A stretch of 64,000 bases of DNA from Enterobacter cloacae (GTDB taxonomy: Bacteria > Pseudomonadota > Gammaproteobacteria > Enterobacterales > Enterobacteriaceae): positions 124,001-188,000 of the forward strand of contig NZ_JAALCJ010000004.1 of assembly GCF_011078175.1 (NCBI RefSeq), given 5' to 3'. The notes under the pieces were generated by a model. It saw only the letters and a list, made by a program, of their open reading frames with translations. It did no database searches and had not been told where the DNA came from. This document shows, piece by piece, positions 39,304 to 53,032 of this stretch (the first letter of the stretch is position 1; each line of letters starts with the position of its first letter). A program made the position numbers and the translations under genes.

Positions 39304-40075
39304 ACGTTATACGGCTGAAAATCTTACTTTTACCCGGTCTGGCCGCACGCTGACAGATAACGTTTCGCTGTCACTGTCGCAGGGAGAGCTGGTGACACTG
39401 ATCGGCCCCAACGGCGCGGGGAAATCCACGCTGCTGCGGCTGCTGACCGGCTACCTGAAACCCGACAGCGGAGGCTGTTCGCTGGCGGGAAAATCGCTGG
39501 AGGAATGGCATCCGCTGACGCTGTCCCGCTATCGGGCAGTGATGCGCCAGCATTCTCAGCCTGGATTTGACTGGCTGGTGGAGGAGATCGTTGGAATGGG
39601 GCGTGCGCCCTGGACGCGTCACCCGGAACCGTCAATTGTGCGTGAGGTGTTGCAGCTGACCGGCTGCCTGCCGCTGGCCGGCAGGCGCTATCATGCCCTC
39701 TCGGGCGGCGAGCAGCAGCGCGTCCAGCTCGCCCGCGCGCTGGCGCAGCTGTGGCGTGACGGCACGCCGCGCGGCTGGCTGTTTCTCGACGAACCCACTT
39801 CTGCGCTGGATCTCTATCATCAGCAGCATCTGCTGCGCCTGTTGAAATCGCTGACCCGTCAGGGCCACCTTCATGTCTGCGTGGTGCTGCACGATCTCAA
39901 TCTCGCCGCGCTATGGTCGGACCGGATCCTGCTGTTACACAACGGCGGAATTGTTTCTCAGGGCATGCCGGAGACCGTTTTGCAGGCCGACGCGCTGGCG
40001 CACTGGTACGGTGCGCAGGTGCACGTCGGCAAACATCCGGCGCACGCCGCGCCGCAGGTTTTTCTCGCCCCTTAG
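39296..40075 (+). CDS. hmuV: Heme ABC transporter ATPase HmuV
   Basis: Energises heme import with HmuT and HmuU. The start at 39296 ([16 protein letters not shown]) gives 259 residues. Walker [11 protein letters not shown]-loop MRQHSQ, signature [15 protein letters not shown], Walker [13 protein letters not shown] and switch [10 protein letters not shown] are seen; the HmuV-specific spacing before Walker B (RDGTPRGWL) is kept. Last gene of the operon; its stop overlaps the convergent selO stop by 3 bp, leaving no room for a separate terminator. Confidence 0.96.
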   Translation: MAERYTAENLTFTRSGRTLTDNVSLSLSQGELVTLIGPNGAGKSTLLRLLTGYLKPDSGGCSLAGKSLEEWHPLTLSRYRAVMRQHSQPGFDWLVEEIVGMGRAPWTRHPEPSIVREVLQLTGCLPLAGRRYHALSGGEQQRVQLARALAQLWRDGTPRGWLFLDEPTSALDLYHQQHLLRLLKSLTRQGHLHVCVVLHDLNLAALWSDRILLLHNGGIVSQGMPETVLQADALAHWYGAQVHVGKHPAHAAPQVFLAP

Positions 40076-41514
40076 CTTGAGCAGCTTACTTCCAGCCGCT
40101 TGCCCCAGTCCGGTGGACGGCTGACATAGTCGTCCTCCCGGTCGGTAAACGGCGTGCGCAGAGCGATATGCAGCCGATGCAGCTCGGTATAATCTCCCTG
40201 CTCTGCCTGCTCAATGGCCCGTTGCGCCAGCCAGTTGCGCAATACCATCGCCGGCTTAACCGCCTTCATCCGCGCCTGGCGGGTGTCGTCATCAACCTGT
40301 TCCTGCTGCAAACGCGCCCGGTAAGCGGCAAACCAGTCATCAAACGCCTGTCGGTCAATGAACTCGTCGCGCAGCGGTGACGCGGCGCTCTGCTGCGCGG
40401 TCTGGCTCAGCATACGGAAGGTTCGGGTATAGTCGCTGCCTTCACGCGCCATGATGGCAAACAGCCCATTCAGCAGCGCGTTATCGCCTTTTTCCTGCGT
40501 CATCAGCCCCAGCTTGTTGCGCATTAACACACCATATTCCCGCAGCAGAACCTCCTGATAGCTGTCCAGCGCATCGTTCAGGGCATCGACGTCGATAAAC
40601 GGCGACAGGCTTTGCGCAAGCCGCTGGAGGTTCCACAGCCCCACCGCAGGCTGGTTGTCGAAACGGTAACGCCCCTGATAGTCCGAATGGTTACAGATGT
40701 AACCCGGCTGATAGTCATCAAGGAAGCCGTACGGACCGTAGTCAAACGTCAGCCCTAACAGGGACATGTTGTCGGTATTCATCACGCCGTGGGCAAAGCC
40801 GACGGCCTGCCAGCGGGCAATCATTGAAGCGGTGCGCGCGACAATATCACGGAACCAGAGAACATAGCGGTCCGGTTCGTTTTGCAGGTCTGGCCAGTGA
40901 CGGCGCAGGGCATAATCGGCAAGTTGCCGGACTTTATCCGGCTCGCGGCGATAGTAGAAATGTTCAAAATGGCCGAAACGCAGATGGCTTTCCGCCACGC
41001 GGATCAGCATCGCTCCTCGTTCCATCGTTTCGCGGGCCACCGGCGTGTCGCTGGTGACCATCGACAGCGCGCGTGAGGTGGGGATCCCAAGCGCATGCAT
41101 CGCCTCGGAAGCCAGACCTTCGCGGATGGTTGAACGCAGCACCGCGCGGCCATCTCCCATGCGTGAGTACGGGGTTAGCCCTGCCCCTTTCAGGTGCCAG
41201 TCGAACGTTTCGCCGTTCGGCAGAACCTGTTCACCCAGCAGGATGCCGCGACCATCGCCGAGCTGTCCCGCCCAGACGCCAAACTGATGTCCGCTGTAGA
41301 CCTGAGCCAGAGGCTTCATGCCCGGAAGCAGCGTTTCGCCGCCCCAGACGCCGGCGCCTTTTTCTGGCTGAAAAAGCGTCGAAGGGATGCCAAGCGAATC
41401 CGCTAATGCATCGTTATGCCAGACAAGACGCGCATTCTCTAAAGGCGTCGGCTTAAGCGCGGTGTAAAAGCCGGGTAATTCATCGTGCCAGTGGGCAGTA
41501 AAAGACAGGGTCAT
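40072..41514 (-). CDS. selO: Protein adenylyltransferase SelO (YdiU)
   Basis: Pseudokinase-fold enzyme that transfers AMP to Ser, Thr or Tyr of target proteins, with a role in oxidative stress. It has 480 residues (E. coli 478). Recognisable blocks: [44 protein letters not shown] and the metal-binding [22 protein letters not shown]. The C-terminus [18 protein letters not shown] carries Cys where eukaryotic SelO has selenocysteine. It is convergent with hmuV with overlapping stops, and separate from ydiV by 61 bp. Confidence 0.97.
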   Translation of the reverse strand: MTLSFTAHWHDELPGFYTALKPTPLENARLVWHNDALADSLGIPSTLFQPEKGAGVWGGETLLPGMKPLAQVYSGHQFGVWAGQLGDGRGILLGEQVLPNGETFDWHLKGAGLTPYSRMGDGRAVLRSTIREGLASEAMHALGIPTSRALSMVTSDTPVARETMERGAMLIRVAESHLRFGHFEHFYYRREPDKVRQLADYALRRHWPDLQNEPDRYVLWFRDIVARTASMIARWQAVGFAHGVMNTDNMSLLGLTFDYGPYGFLDDYQPGYICNHSDYQGRYRFDNQPAVGLWNLQRLAQSLSPFIDVDALNDALDSYQEVLLREYGVLMRNKLGLMTQEKGDNALLNGLFAIMAREGSDYTRTFRMLSQTAQQSAASPLRDEFIDRQAFDDWFAAYRARLQQEQVDDDTRQARMKAVKPAMVLRNWLAQRAIEQAEQGDYTELHRLHIALRTPFTDREDDYVSRPPDWGKRLEVSCSS

Positions 41515-41575
41515 AAGTCCTCCTGCTTTAAGTGTAGAGGGTTTCCCTGGACGTAAACACGGGCGAAGAAAGGGG

Positions 41576-42289
41576 TTATTGCTGAACGAGGGTCGTTACC
41601 CGGTCTGCCGGGACGGCAGGCCACAGGCTTCCCTGCATTGCACCAAAATTGAAGGGTAATACGCGCTGTAAGATGCCATGATCGTCAATTCCCGAGACCA
41701 TGACCGACTGACAATGCGGCGCGATCTGCCAGAGAATGGCGCGCATAAAAGGCTCAAACGAGAGTGCCCGGACGCGCTGCTGGATAAAGTTTTTATCCAG
41801 GATCACTCGTTTGAACAGACCATCATAAACCGGCTTAAGGGACGCTGCCCCTGCACCAAAGTTAGCCAGCACCAAGGGGAAATGGATCGCCATTCTTGCC
41901 AGATCGAGATCGTCTTTCCCGTTATTTAAACCTGGATAGTTCTCATTAACAGTAAACTCAAGAAACGGATAACGCTCAAGGATTGAAACAGCGTTCTCAT
42001 TAGTTAATAAAAACTCAACAATTGCAGGTGTAATATTGATCCATGCAATTAACTGATGCTGAATAAAAAATAGCTTACAGGTATCGAGTAATTGCAGTTT
42101 CTCCTGAAACAGCACTAATTCATCTTCATGAGAAAGATGCGGGATAACCAGTTCGGTCGGGATCCTTACGTCCGCCCCCACGCCAGTAAAGTTAACCAAA
42201 ATCTCTAAACCTTTAAGCAAACCTGCACTATCACGCGCCGGAAGGAGTAAAAGTTCAGACTGGTAAGCATTATCTAGCGTAATAATCAT
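41576..42289 (-). CDS. ydiV: Anti-FlhD4C2 factor YdiV (RflP), degenerate EAL protein
   Basis: EAL-fold protein of 237 residues that, in Salmonella, binds FlhD and stops FlhD4C2 from activating flagellar genes. It lacks EAL catalytic motifs: no E-A-L, and the [16 protein letters not shown] and [11 protein letters not shown] regions replace the metal-binding sites. Best-kept segments relative to E. coli are [28 protein letters not shown] and the C-terminus [18 protein letters not shown]. Similarity to E. coli YdiV is clearly lower than for neighbouring genes, typical of this fast-evolving family. The 291-bp gap to nlpC is strikingly AT-rich, which suggests H-NS control. Confidence 0.88.
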   Translation of the reverse strand: MIITLDNAYQSELLLLPARDSAGLLKGLEILVNFTGVGADVRIPTELVIPHLSHEDELVLFQEKLQLLDTCKLFFIQHQLIAWINITPAIVEFLLTNENAVSILERYPFLEFTVNENYPGLNNGKDDLDLARMAIHFPLVLANFGAGAASLKPVYDGLFKRVILDKNFIQQRVRALSFEPFMRAILWQIAPHCQSVMVSGIDDHGILQRVLPFNFGAMQGSLWPAVPADRVTTLVQQ

Positions 42290-42580
42290 CGCGCTTGTCC
42301 TGCATTAAAGATGAGAGAGAACATCCTGGAGCAATTGCAGGCACAATTCCACTGTCTTGATTTTAATAAGATTAATTTCATTCTTTCCGTATTAATTTTC
42401 AGATTTTCCCTGAATCTAAAATAATCTTATCCTGGTTACTGAATAATAGCCAGTTTTAGATAAAACAGGCACATACCGACATAAATAATTGGGCAAAAAT
42501 TTTACTTTAATCAACCCATGAGAAAAGCCTGACGTCTATTTTCATCGCCAGGCCCTTCGTACTGCACCGTTATGCTGCGT
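42290..42580. other. AT-rich spacer between ydiV and nlpC
   Basis: Long A/T tracts with several short repeats of ATTAAT/TTTAAT type. It should hold the ydiV promoter and the nlpC transcript end. No gene, clear terminator or consensus site could be picked out. Confidence 0.4.
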
Positions 42581-43045
42581 TTAAATACGTCTCGCCTGCC
42601 AGAAGTTTTTACGCCAGTAAACATTATCGAGAGAAGAACGCATCACGCCCCGACTGGTCGAGGCATGAATGAACTGATTATCGGTGTCATAAATGCCGAC
42701 ATGGAGGCCGTTTTCACCGGAACCTGTTTTAAAAAAGACCAGGTCCCCGGGCAGGAGCTCGTCTTTATCAATTTCAGTGCCGATTTTTGCCTGCATACGC
42801 GTCTCGCGCGGAAGCTGAAGGTCAAATTTATCGCGGAAGGTCATCAGCACGAATCCTGAGCAATCCACCCCGCCCCGGCTCATGCCGCCGTAGCGATAAG
42901 GGGTGCCTCGCCAGTTGCTGAGCTGATCGTTCAGGCTGGCAATGACCGTAATGGAATCAGAAAGCCGTGGGTTGGGTGGAGGTGCACGATGGCTGCTGCA
43001 TCCTGCAAGAAAGAGCGCCGCAACAAGGAGAAACCAGAATCGCAT
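42581..43045 (-). CDS. nlpC: Lipoprotein endopeptidase NlpC
   Basis: NlpC/P60 family lipoprotein, 154 residues as in E. coli. The signal peptide ends in the lipobox LFLAGC. The papain-like domain shows the catalytic Cys in GGVDCSGFVLM, the His in GLHVGIYDT and the third residue region FIHASTSRGV. Members of the family cut peptide stems in peptidoglycan; the precise substrate of NlpC is not well established. It lies 72 bp after btuD, in the conserved btuCED-nlpC order. Confidence 0.96.
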   Translation of the reverse strand: MRFWFLLVAALFLAGCSSHRAPPPNPRLSDSITVIASLNDQLSNWRGTPYRYGGMSRGGVDCSGFVLMTFRDKFDLQLPRETRMQAKIGTEIDKDELLPGDLVFFKTGSGENGLHVGIYDTDNQFIHASTSRGVMRSSLDNVYWRKNFWQARRI

Positions 43046-43117
43046 TTCAGACGAATCCTCTGCTTTTTTTGTTCTTTCGGTAATTTAGCGTGCATCTATG
43101 CAACGGCGCAAGAAAGG

Positions 43118-43873
43118 TTATTCCTGCACCGAGGAAATGAGCATCTTGTGGCCTTCAATATCCAGCCTTTGGAACGACATGTGGTAAGCGCTCGCAAGAT
43201 TGGCGGCCGTCAGCACGCTGTCGCGCGTTCCGCTGGCAATCAGCTTGCCACGCGCCAGCAACCACACCCGATGCGCGTGGCGCAACGTATGGTTTAAATC
43301 ATGACTGCTCATCACGATGGCGATGCCCTTATGACACAGCGCGCTGAGCAGGGTATCCAGCGCTGCCTGCTGGGCAACGTCCAGTCCGCTCATCGGCTCG
43401 TCAAGCAGCAACAACCGTCCATGAGGATTTCCCGCCGGATGGATCTGAAGGATGACGGCGGCCAAACGCACGCGCTGCCACTCGCCGCCGGAAAGCTGAT
43501 TTGCCAGCCGGGTGAGCTTGTCGTCTAACCCGAGCGCCGCAGCAACCTCGTTGAGCAATCCCACCTGATTTTTATCAGGCAGATGCAGCGTCAGGTAGTG
43601 CCAGACGGGCATTGCAAAGGGCGGAACCTGCTGCTGAACCAGGTAGCCTCGGCGGGAGGCGAGCGTAGCGGGTAGCCAGTCGACGAGCGATTGCCCGAGA
43701 AAGGTAATCTCCCCTTCCCCGCTGGTCAGCCCCGCCATGCGCGCCAGCAGCGTGCTTTTTCCGGCGCCGTTTGGCCCAACCAGGTGAAGGATTTCACCTG
43801 CGTTGACTGCGGCGGTAACAGGCTCAAGACGCCCCTTGCCGGCAACGTCTGTGAGCTGCATCAGCAGCATCAT
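43118..43873 (-). CDS. btuD: Vitamin B12 ABC transporter ATPase BtuD
   Basis: ATPase partner of BtuC in cobalamin import. The frame from 43873 has 251 residues; the start overlaps the btuE stop (TAATG), and a second ATG follows at once, so the exact start is uncertain by one codon. Walker [10 protein letters not shown], signature [14 protein letters not shown], Walker [13 protein letters not shown] and switch VMSSHDLNH are intact. The C-terminus [12 protein letters not shown] matches E. coli. Confidence 0.96.
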   Translation of the reverse strand: MMLLMQLTDVAGKGRLEPVTAAVNAGEILHLVGPNGAGKSTLLARMAGLTSGEGEITFLGQSLVDWLPATLASRRGYLVQQQVPPFAMPVWHYLTLHLPDKNQVGLLNEVAAALGLDDKLTRLANQLSGGEWQRVRLAAVILQIHPAGNPHGRLLLLDEPMSGLDVAQQAALDTLLSALCHKGIAIVMSSHDLNHTLRHAHRVWLLARGKLIASGTRDSVLTAANLASAYHMSFQRLDIEGHKMLISSVQE

Positions 43874-44424
43874 TATTTCGCCAGCGCCAGCTTGATTGAT
43901 TCCATCACGATAGGATCTTCAGGCGTCATGTCAGGCGAAAAACGCTGCACGACCTGACCGTCACGGCCAATCAGGAATTTTTCGAAGTTCCACAGAATAT
44001 CGTCCGGATAGAGCGGCGCGCGACCTTTACTCGCCATACGCTCATAGAAACCACTCTCTTCAGGCGCAACGGCGGTCGGTGCCGCGGCCACCAGTTTGGC
44101 ATACAGCGGATGACGACTTTCCCCGTTCACATCAATTTTGCTGAACATCGGGAACGTCACGCCATAGGTTGTGCTGCAAAAAGTCTTAATCTCCTCTTCG
44201 CTACCTGGCTCCTGACCCAGGAACTGGTTGCACGGAAAGCCGAGCACGGCAAAGCCGTCTTTTTCCCAGGCTTTGTGAATGTTTTCCAGCTGTTCATACT
44301 GCGGCGTAAGGCCACATTTCGATGCCACGTTCACGATGAGCAGCACCTTGCCCTTGTAGCCTTCCAGCGTGGTTTTCTCGCCGTCAATGGTCGTCACTTC
44401 GGTATTCAGAATATCAGACTGCAT
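43873..44424 (-). CDS. btuE: Glutathione peroxidase-family enzyme BtuE
   Basis: Non-selenium thiol peroxidase of 183 residues that reduces hydroperoxides, with thioredoxin preferred in E. coli. The peroxidatic Cys37 is in [15 protein letters not shown] and a second Cys is in [13 protein letters not shown]; the [12 protein letters not shown] motif with the catalytic Trp/Asn is present. It lies between btuC and btuD but is not needed for B12 transport. Spacing to btuC is 31 bp. Confidence 0.97.
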   Translation of the reverse strand: MQSDILNTEVTTIDGEKTTLEGYKGKVLLIVNVASKCGLTPQYEQLENIHKAWEKDGFAVLGFPCNQFLGQEPGSEEEIKTFCSTTYGVTFPMFSKIDVNGESRHPLYAKLVAAAPTAVAPEESGFYERMASKGRAPLYPDDILWNFEKFLIGRDGQVVQRFSPDMTPEDPIVMESIKLALAK

Positions 44425-44455
44425 AGCATTCCCTCAGGTTGACTTACAGGTTGTT

Positions 44456-45436
44456 TTAACGTCCAGCTTTTAATAGTAGCCAGATAAAGACCGGCGCGCC
44501 CAGCGTCGCGGTCACTACGCCTATGGGTAATTCAGCGGCCGTCAGGGCGAGCCGGGCGATGATATCGGCAACCAGCAGCGTTGCCGCCCCGGCAACCGCC
44601 GAGGCCGGGAGCAGGGTTCGATGGTCCGTAATGCCGCACAGACGCAGCATATGCGGGATCACCAGCCCAATAAAACCAATCGCCCCCGCCAGCGCCACGC
44701 TTACCCCCACCATCCAGCCAATAGCAATCACCAGTGTGTTGCGCCAGAATCCAATCGGCATCCCAAGCTGGCGAGCAGACGTTTCGCCCAGCGCGAGCAT
44801 ATTTAGCGGCTGTGACTGGAACGCCGTCCACAGGATGATTGGGATCAGGAGCGCCATCAACCACCCCTGATGCCAGTCAACGCCACCAAATCCCCCCATC
44901 ATCCAGTACATTAGCTGGCGCAGATCGAAGGAGGTAGAGAAGTAGACAGCCCAGGTCATCAGCGCACTACATATGATCCCCAACGCTACGCCGGCAAGCA
45001 GCAGTCGGCTGGTGGATAAGTGACGTCGGGCAAAGCGCAGGAGGATCAGGGTTATCATTAACGCGCCAAGAATGGCGCTGAGGCTAATCCCCCAGGCGGA
45101 GAGCTCGCCTCCCCCCAGCATCACGGCAGCGATAAGCCCGACGCCTGCGCCATTCGACACCCCGAGCAGCCCTGGTTCCGCCAGCGGGTTTTCAAATAAT
45201 GCCTGCATGATCGTGCCGCACAGCGCCAGCGCAGCGCCGACGAATAGCACAGCCAGCGTCCGCGGCAGGCGGATCTGCCAGACAAAGAGCTGTCCTTCAG
45301 GCGTAAACCAGCGTTCCGGCCCCAGCCACCGATCGCCCGCACACAGGCTGACCGTGGTGGCAACAAGCAGCAGAACCCCAAGCAGACACAGGCGGCGGAG
45401 ATCGGAGCGGTGCTGGCTACGGGCAAGATCTAGCAT
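44456..45436 (-). CDS. btuC: Vitamin B12 ABC transporter permease BtuC
   Basis: FecCD-type inner-membrane permease for cobalamin. The start at 45436 ([12 protein letters not shown]) gives 326 residues, the E. coli length; an ATG ten codons upstream is also in frame. Motifs: [43 protein letters not shown], the ATPase-contact loop [17 protein letters not shown] and the C-terminal [24 protein letters not shown]. First gene of btuCED, separated from ihfA by a terminator. Confidence 0.97.
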   Translation of the reverse strand: MLDLARSQHRSDLRRLCLLGVLLLVATTVSLCAGDRWLGPERWFTPEGQLFVWQIRLPRTLAVLFVGAALALCGTIMQALFENPLAEPGLLGVSNGAGVGLIAAVMLGGGELSAWGISLSAILGALMITLILLRFARRHLSTSRLLLAGVALGIICSALMTWAVYFSTSFDLRQLMYWMMGGFGGVDWHQGWLMALLIPIILWTAFQSQPLNMLALGETSARQLGMPIGFWRNTLVIAIGWMVGVSVALAGAIGFIGLVIPHMLRLCGITDHRTLLPASAVAGAATLLVADIIARLALTAAELPIGVVTATLGAPVFIWLLLKAGR

Positions 45437-45499
45437 AGACGATAGGTTATCCGGTTGAGATATCATTGATTTTACGGCGGGTTTAGCAAATAGCGCAAA

Positions 45500-45531
45500 G
45501 AAAAAAGGCCGCGTGAGCGGCCTTTTTAGTT
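45500..45531. terminator. ihfA terminator
   Basis: Stem AAAAAAGGCCGC / GCGGCCTTTTT with a 4-nt loop, between ihfA and btuC; usable in both directions. Confidence 0.9.
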
Positions 45532-45539
45532 AGTTCATA

Positions 45540-45839
45540 TTACTCTGCTTTGGGCGTTGCGTTTTCGACACGGCTTTTTAACTTCTGTCCGGGTCTGAAG
45601 GTCACCACGCGGCGGGCTGTAATGGGAATATCTTCCCCCGTCTTCGGGTTACGGCCCGGACGTTGGTTTTTGTCTCGCAAATCAAAATTGCCAAAGCCGG
45701 AGAGTTTTACCTGCTCACCATTTTCCAGAGCACGACGGATCTCTTCGAAAAACAGCTCTACCAGCTCTTTGGCATCCCGTTTGCTAAGCCCAAGCTTATC
45801 AAACAGATATTCTGACATTTCAGCTTTTGTAAGCGCCAT
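45540..45839 (-). CDS. ihfA: Integration host factor subunit alpha
   Basis: DNA-bending nucleoid protein, heterodimer with IhfB. It has 99 residues, as in E. coli, with [28 protein letters not shown], the flexible-arm region [20 protein letters not shown] with the intercalating Pro, and the C-terminal helix LKSRVENA. It lies 4 bp after pheT, the usual arrangement, so it is read both from the pheST operon and from promoters within pheT. Confidence 0.99.
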   Translation of the reverse strand: MALTKAEMSEYLFDKLGLSKRDAKELVELFFEEIRRALENGEQVKLSGFGNFDLRDKNQRPGRNPKTGEDIPITARRVVTFRPGQKLKSRVENATPKAE

Positions 45840-45843
45840 AGGT

Positions 45844-48231
45844 TCAATCCCTCAATGATGCCTGGAATCGCTCTTTTAATGCCTCTACACATTTGGCGAC
45901 GGTAGCGGCAATCTCCTCTTCTTCGAGTGTACGGCTGGTATCCTGAAGGATAAGGCTAATAGCGAGGCTCTTGAAACCTTCTGCTACGCCCTTGCCGCGG
46001 TACACGTCAAATAAGTTTACGCCAACTACCTGATTTACGCCAACTTTCTTACATTCGGCCAAAATATCTGCTGCGGGCACATTTTCAGCGACCACAACCG
46101 CGATATCACGGCGGTTTGCCGGGAAGCGTGAGACGTCCTGCGCCTGAGGAATGACGCGGTCTGCAACCGGGTTCCACTCCAGCTCGAATACGATGGTACG
46201 GCCATTCAGATCCAGTTTACGTTCCAGCTCTGGGTGAACAACACCAATGAAACCAACACGTTTGCCGTCTAAATAAATCGCCGCACTCTGGCCCGGATGC
46301 AGGGCTGGAATGGCTTCTGCACGGAATTCAATTTCAGATAATTTACCGGTCAGATCGAGTATCGCTTCCAGATCGCCCTTCATATCGTAGAAATCGACCG
46401 TCCCTTTTGCCAAATCCCAGTGCTCTTCATAGCGGTTACCGCTGATGGCACCGGCCAGCATGAGATCCTGACGGATGCCTAAATTCGCCTGAGTATCCGG
46501 TACAAAGCGCAAACCGCTTTCGAAAATACGCACGCGGTTTTGCTGACGGTTCTGGTTATAAACGATAGTGCCCAGCAGCCCCGTCCACAAGGACAGACGC
46601 ATCGCTGACATCTCGCTGGAAATCGGACTTGGCAGGGTCAGCGCTTCCTGACCCGGGTGGATTAGCTGTTGCAGCTTAGGATCAACGAAGCTGTAGGTAA
46701 TCACTTCCTGGTAGCCTTTGTCGTTCAGCATGGTTTTCACACGCTTCAGCGACAGATCGGCTTCGCGATGGCTGCCCATCACCAGACCAGCCTGAACCGG
46801 CTCGTCAGGGATGTTGTTGTAGCCGTAAACACGGGCTACTTCTTCCACAAGATCTTCTTCAATCTCCATATCGAAACGCCAGGATGGCGCAACGGCTTTC
46901 CATTCGTCCTGGCCTTCAGTCACTTCACAGCCCAGGCGCGTCAGAATGTCAGTCACCTGCGCATCGTCAACATGGTGACCAATCAGACGATCCAGTTTAC
47001 TGCGGCGCAGGGTAATGGTCGCACGCTTCGGCAGCGTCGCTTCGTTTGTCACATCAATAACCGGACCTGCTTCACCGCCGCAGATGTCGATCAGCAGACG
47101 AGTCGCACGTTCCATCGCTTTGTATTGCAGCGCTGGATCGACGCCACGCTCGTAGCGGTGAGAGGCGTCAGTGTGCAGACCGTGACGGCGTGCGCGGCCA
47201 GTGATGGACAGCGGGCTGAAGAACGCGCATTCCAGCAGGACGTTTTGCGTCCCGTCGTTGACGCCAGAGTGCTCACCACCGAAAATACCGCCCATCGCCA
47301 GCGCTTTGTTGTGATCGGCAATCACCAGGGTGTCGGCGCTCAGTTTCGCTTCGCTGCCGTCCAACAGAACCAGGGTTTCACCCTCTTTCGCCATGCGCAC
47401 CACAATACCGCCTTCGATACGATCTTTATCGAAAGCGTGCATTGGCTGGCCCAGCTCCAGCAGAACGTAGTTGGTGACGTCAACCACCGCGTCGATAGAA
47501 CGGATACCGCAACGACGCAGTTTCTCTTTCATCCACAGCGGGGTTGGCGCGTTAACGTTGATGCCTTTCACTACACGACCGAGGTAGCGCGGACATGCGT
47601 CAGGAGCGTCAACCTGAATCGGCAGCACGTCACTGATGGTTGCCTCAACCGGTGCAATCTCCGGCACGTTCAGTTCGGTCTGGTTAAGCACGGCCACGTC
47701 GCGGGCCACGCCGATGATGCCCAGGCAGTCTGCACGGTTTGGGGTCACGCTGATTTCGATGGTGTTATCATCAAGCTTTAGGTATTCGCGAAGGTCAGTG
47801 CCAATCGGCGCATCCAGCGGCAGCTCGATGATGCCGTTATGATCATCGGAAATCCCCAGCTCGGAGAAAGAACACAGCATGCCTTCAGACGGCTCGCCGC
47901 GCAGTTTGGCCGCTTTGATTTTAAAATCACCCGGCAGTACCGCACCGACGGTCGCCACGGCTACCTTCAGGCCCTGACGGCAGTTTGGCGCACCGCAGAC
48001 GATATCCAGCAGACGGTCACCGCCCACATTGACTTTTGTTACGCGCAGTTTGTCTGCGTTAGGGTGCTGACCGCACTCAACCACTTCACCCACCACGACG
48101 CCGGTGAAGGCGCCAGAAACAGGATCCACGCCATCAACTTCCAGACCCGCCATGGTGATCTGGTTGGAAAGCGCTTCGCTGTCCAGCGTGGTGTTAACCC
48201 ATTCGCGTAACCACAGTTCACTGAATTTCAT
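45844..48231 (-). CDS. pheT: Phenylalanyl-tRNA synthetase beta subunit
   Basis: Beta chain of the alpha2-beta2 enzyme that charges tRNA-Phe; carries editing and tRNA-binding parts. It has 795 residues, as in E. coli. An N-terminal OB-fold/tRNA-binding region (about 40-150; [18 protein letters not shown]), the B3/B4 editing core, the B5 domain and the C-terminal ferredoxin-fold anticodon-binding domain (about 700-795; [18 protein letters not shown]) are visible in order. It follows pheS by 15 bp. Long plus-strand open frames inside it are antisense shadows. Confidence 0.99.
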   Translation of the reverse strand: MKFSELWLREWVNTTLDSEALSNQITMAGLEVDGVDPVSGAFTGVVVGEVVECGQHPNADKLRVTKVNVGGDRLLDIVCGAPNCRQGLKVAVATVGAVLPGDFKIKAAKLRGEPSEGMLCSFSELGISDDHNGIIELPLDAPIGTDLREYLKLDDNTIEISVTPNRADCLGIIGVARDVAVLNQTELNVPEIAPVEATISDVLPIQVDAPDACPRYLGRVVKGINVNAPTPLWMKEKLRRCGIRSIDAVVDVTNYVLLELGQPMHAFDKDRIEGGIVVRMAKEGETLVLLDGSEAKLSADTLVIADHNKALAMGGIFGGEHSGVNDGTQNVLLECAFFSPLSITGRARRHGLHTDASHRYERGVDPALQYKAMERATRLLIDICGGEAGPVIDVTNEATLPKRATITLRRSKLDRLIGHHVDDAQVTDILTRLGCEVTEGQDEWKAVAPSWRFDMEIEEDLVEEVARVYGYNNIPDEPVQAGLVMGSHREADLSLKRVKTMLNDKGYQEVITYSFVDPKLQQLIHPGQEALTLPSPISSEMSAMRLSLWTGLLGTIVYNQNRQQNRVRIFESGLRFVPDTQANLGIRQDLMLAGAISGNRYEEHWDLAKGTVDFYDMKGDLEAILDLTGKLSEIEFRAEAIPALHPGQSAAIYLDGKRVGFIGVVHPELERKLDLNGRTIVFELEWNPVADRVIPQAQDVSRFPANRRDIAVVVAENVPAADILAECKKVGVNQVVGVNLFDVYRGKGVAEGFKSLAISLILQDTSRTLEEEEIAATVAKCVEALKERFQASLRD

Positions 48232-48246
48232 TGTTCTGTCCTGCCC

Positions 48247-49322
<1,076 letters not shown>

Positions 49323-49367
49323 TGGCGCTGTTTTTCGTTTCATCTTTCACGCGCTAGCCTCCTGAAG

Positions 49368-49412
49368 TCAGGTGCTAAAGTAAAAGAAGAAGCGGAAAAT
49401 AGCAGCATTCAT
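49368..49412 (-). CDS. pheM: pheST operon leader peptide PheM
   Basis: A 14-residue leader, [14 protein letters not shown], identical to my memory of the E. coli one, with five Phe codons. It is read before the attenuator terminator and couples phenylalanyl-tRNA supply to pheST transcription. It is too short for routine gene finding. Confidence 0.95.
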
Positions 49413-49499
49413 GCTTGCGTTACCTTATAGGTAAAAAATCGTTAAGACCTTATTGAAAAGCCTGCACGGATAAATGTCAATCTTCTGATGGTGTGAAAT

Positions 49500-49525
49500 G
49501 AAAAGAGGAGGCAAAGCCCCCTCTC
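49500..49525 (-). terminator. rplT terminator
   Basis: Minus-strand hairpin GAGGGGGC-TTT-GCCTCCTC followed by TTTTC, just after the rplT stop. It separates the ribosomal operon from pheM. Confidence 0.8.
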
Positions 49526-49534
49526 TCAACTGGC

Positions 49535-49912
<378 letters not shown>

Positions 49913-49940
49913 CTAAGTTAAAAAAGTTAAACGAAACGAC

Positions 49941-50162
<222 letters not shown>

Positions 50163-50235
50163 TTAAATAAACGAAACATAGGCGAACAAAACCTATGGGG
50201 CCCAAAGGCTCCACAGATTTTGCTGCTTGAAGGCC

Positions 50236-50781
<546 letters not shown>

Positions 50782-52710
50782 TTATTCCTCCAGTTGTTGA
50801 AGACTGCGGCTGCGAATCTCTTGTTGCAGCTTCTCAATCACTTCACTTACGTCCAGGCTGCCCAGGTCTTTACCACGGCGGGTGCGAACGGCAACTTTGC
50901 CTGCTTCCACCTCTTTATCACCACAGACCAACATATACGGGACACGACGTAAAGTGTGCTCGCGGATTTTAAAGCCAATCTTCTCATTTCTCAAGTCTGC
51001 TTTTACGCGAATGCCCGCATTTTGTAGTTTCTGCGTCAATTCTTTAACGTAATCCGCCTGAGAATCGGTAATGTTCATCACCACGACCTGCACTGGCGCA
51101 AGCCAGGTTGGGAAGAAGCCTGCGAACTCTTCGGTCAGGATGCCGATGAAGCGCTCCAGTGAACCGAGAATCGCACGGTGAATCATAACCGGCACCTGAC
51201 GCTCGTTGTCTTCGCCAACATAAGAGGCGCTTAAACGCTGCGGCAGGGAGAAGTCCAGCTGTACCGTTCCGCACTGCCATGCGCGATCGAGGCAGTCATA
51301 CAGGGTAAATTCAATTTTCGGACCGTAGAATGCGCCCTCGCCCAGCTGGTATTCGAACGGAATACCGTTCTCTTCCAGCGCCACGGCGAGATCCGCTTCT
51401 GCGCGATCCCATGTCTCATCGCTGCCGATACGTTTTTCCGGACGCGTTGAGAGTTTGACCACGATCTTCTCGAAGCCAAAGGTGCTGTACATATCGTAGA
51501 CCATACGAATACAGGCGTTAACTTCATCACGAACCTGATCTTCAGTACAGAAGATATGCGCATCATCCTGAGTAAAGCCACGAACACGCATCAGACCGTG
51601 CAGCGCACCTGATGGCTCGTTACGGTGGCAGCTACCGAATTCCGCCATACGCAGCGGCAAATCGCGGTAGGATTTCAGACCCTGGTTGAAGATCTGAACG
51701 TGGCCCGGGCAGTTCATTGGCTTGATGCAGTATTCACGGTTCTCAGACGAAGTGGTGAACATCGCATCTTTGTAATTGTCCCAGTGGCCGGTTTTTTCCC
51801 ACAGCACACGGTCCATCATGAACGGGCCTTTCACTTCCTGATACTGGTACTCTTTCAGCTTGGAGCGCACGAACGTTTCCAGTTCGCGGAAGATTGTCCA
51901 GCCGTCGTTATGCCAGAACACCATCCCCGGCGCTTCTTCCTGCATATGATACAGGTCAAGCTGCTTACCGATTTTACGGTGGTCACGCTTAGCCGCCTCT
52001 TCCAGGCGTTGCAGGTATGCGTTCAGGGCTTTCTTATCGGCCCACGCGGTACCATAGATACGCTGCAACATTTTGTTGTTGCTGTCGCCACGCCAGTAAG
52101 CGCCTGCGATTTTCATCAGTTTGAAATGATGACAGAAGCGCATATTCGGCACGTGCGGACCACGGCACATGTCGACGTATTCCTGGTGATGGTACAAGCC
52201 TGGCTTGTCATCATGAGCGATGTTTTCATCAAGAATCGAGACTTTGTAGCTCTCGCCGCGCTTCACGAAGGTTTCACGCGCTTCGTGCCAGCTGACTTTC
52301 TTCTTAATGACGTCATAGTTGGTTTCGGCGAGCTCGTGCATACGTTTTTCGAGCGCGTCGATATCTTCCTGGGTTAGGGTGTGGTCAAGGTCAACGTCGT
52401 AGTAGAAACCGTTGTCGATAACCGGGCCGATCGCCATTTTGGTGTTTGGCCACAGCTGCTTGATAGCATGGCCTAACAGGTGCGCGCAGGAGTGACGAAT
52501 GATCTCCAGACCTTCTTCGTCTTTCGCCGTGATAATTGCAAGCGTTGCATCGCTTTCAATCAAGTCGGACGCGTCTACCAGTTCGCCGTTTACGCGGCCT
52601 GCAATGGTTGCTTTTGCAAGTCCAGGACCGATATCCAGGGCAACATCCATTGGGCTAACAGCGTGGTCGAAATGGCGTTGGCTGCCATCAGGAAGAGTAA
52701 TTACAGGCAT
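50782..52710 (-). CDS. thrS: Threonyl-tRNA synthetase
   Basis: Charges tRNA-Thr and represses its own mRNA. It has 642 residues as in E. coli. In order: TGS domain (about 1-60), editing domain with [16 protein letters not shown] and the CRGPHVP region with its Cys/His residues, class II core (motif 2 [30 protein letters not shown], motif 3 [15 protein letters not shown]) and the C-terminal anticodon-binding domain. It heads the thrS-infC-rpmI-rplT operon. Confidence 0.99.
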   Translation of the reverse strand: MPVITLPDGSQRHFDHAVSPMDVALDIGPGLAKATIAGRVNGELVDASDLIESDATLAIITAKDEEGLEIIRHSCAHLLGHAIKQLWPNTKMAIGPVIDNGFYYDVDLDHTLTQEDIDALEKRMHELAETNYDVIKKKVSWHEARETFVKRGESYKVSILDENIAHDDKPGLYHHQEYVDMCRGPHVPNMRFCHHFKLMKIAGAYWRGDSNNKMLQRIYGTAWADKKALNAYLQRLEEAAKRDHRKIGKQLDLYHMQEEAPGMVFWHNDGWTIFRELETFVRSKLKEYQYQEVKGPFMMDRVLWEKTGHWDNYKDAMFTTSSENREYCIKPMNCPGHVQIFNQGLKSYRDLPLRMAEFGSCHRNEPSGALHGLMRVRGFTQDDAHIFCTEDQVRDEVNACIRMVYDMYSTFGFEKIVVKLSTRPEKRIGSDETWDRAEADLAVALEENGIPFEYQLGEGAFYGPKIEFTLYDCLDRAWQCGTVQLDFSLPQRLSASYVGEDNERQVPVMIHRAILGSLERFIGILTEEFAGFFPTWLAPVQVVVMNITDSQADYVKELTQKLQNAGIRVKADLRNEKIGFKIREHTLRRVPYMLVCGDKEVEAGKVAVRTRRGKDLGSLDVSEVIEKLQQEIRSRSLQQLEE

Positions 52711-52800
52711 TTTATATCCTTATTTGCAGTGATGCCCCACACATAAGAGCATATACAAAGAAAATAATCGTGATTAAACAGTAGATTACGAAACCATCTG
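52711..52800 (-). promoter_or_regulatory. Predicted ThrRS translational operator in the thrS leader
   Basis: The minus-strand leader contains GGTTTCGTAATCTAC, with CGU in a possible loop (complement at 52788-52790), like the tRNA-Thr anticodon mimic of the E. coli thrS operator. Upstream of it, up to 53032, I see no gene apart from a possible 13-codon frame (52953-52994), which I do not accept. Confidence 0.5.
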
Positions 52801-53032
52801 ACCAACAATCGTCAAATTGGTTCGTCATCATGCACCTGCCGATTTCAGAATAGTGCGGGTTTACGGCAAGCGGACTAATGGTAACACTAATGCCAGGGCG
52901 AATGCACCTTCTGCGACCGTTTTGAACCTCTCATCCTTGCGGATGGAAGCATGAACTATCGCGACCAGATGCTCGCATTCCAACAACGCTGAGCTATTCT
53001 TGAACAGGTCCTAAACATCCAGGGGTTATCAC

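Noticed and set aside
46669..47781. 370-codon open frame antisense to pheT
   Set aside because: Shadow of the conserved pheT gene; Asn/Arg/Gln-rich and without recognisable domains.
52953..52994. 13-codon frame MNYRDQMLAF... after a GGATGG sequence
   Set aside because: Too short to judge, no hydrophobic or regulatory codon pattern and no downstream attenuator on that strand.
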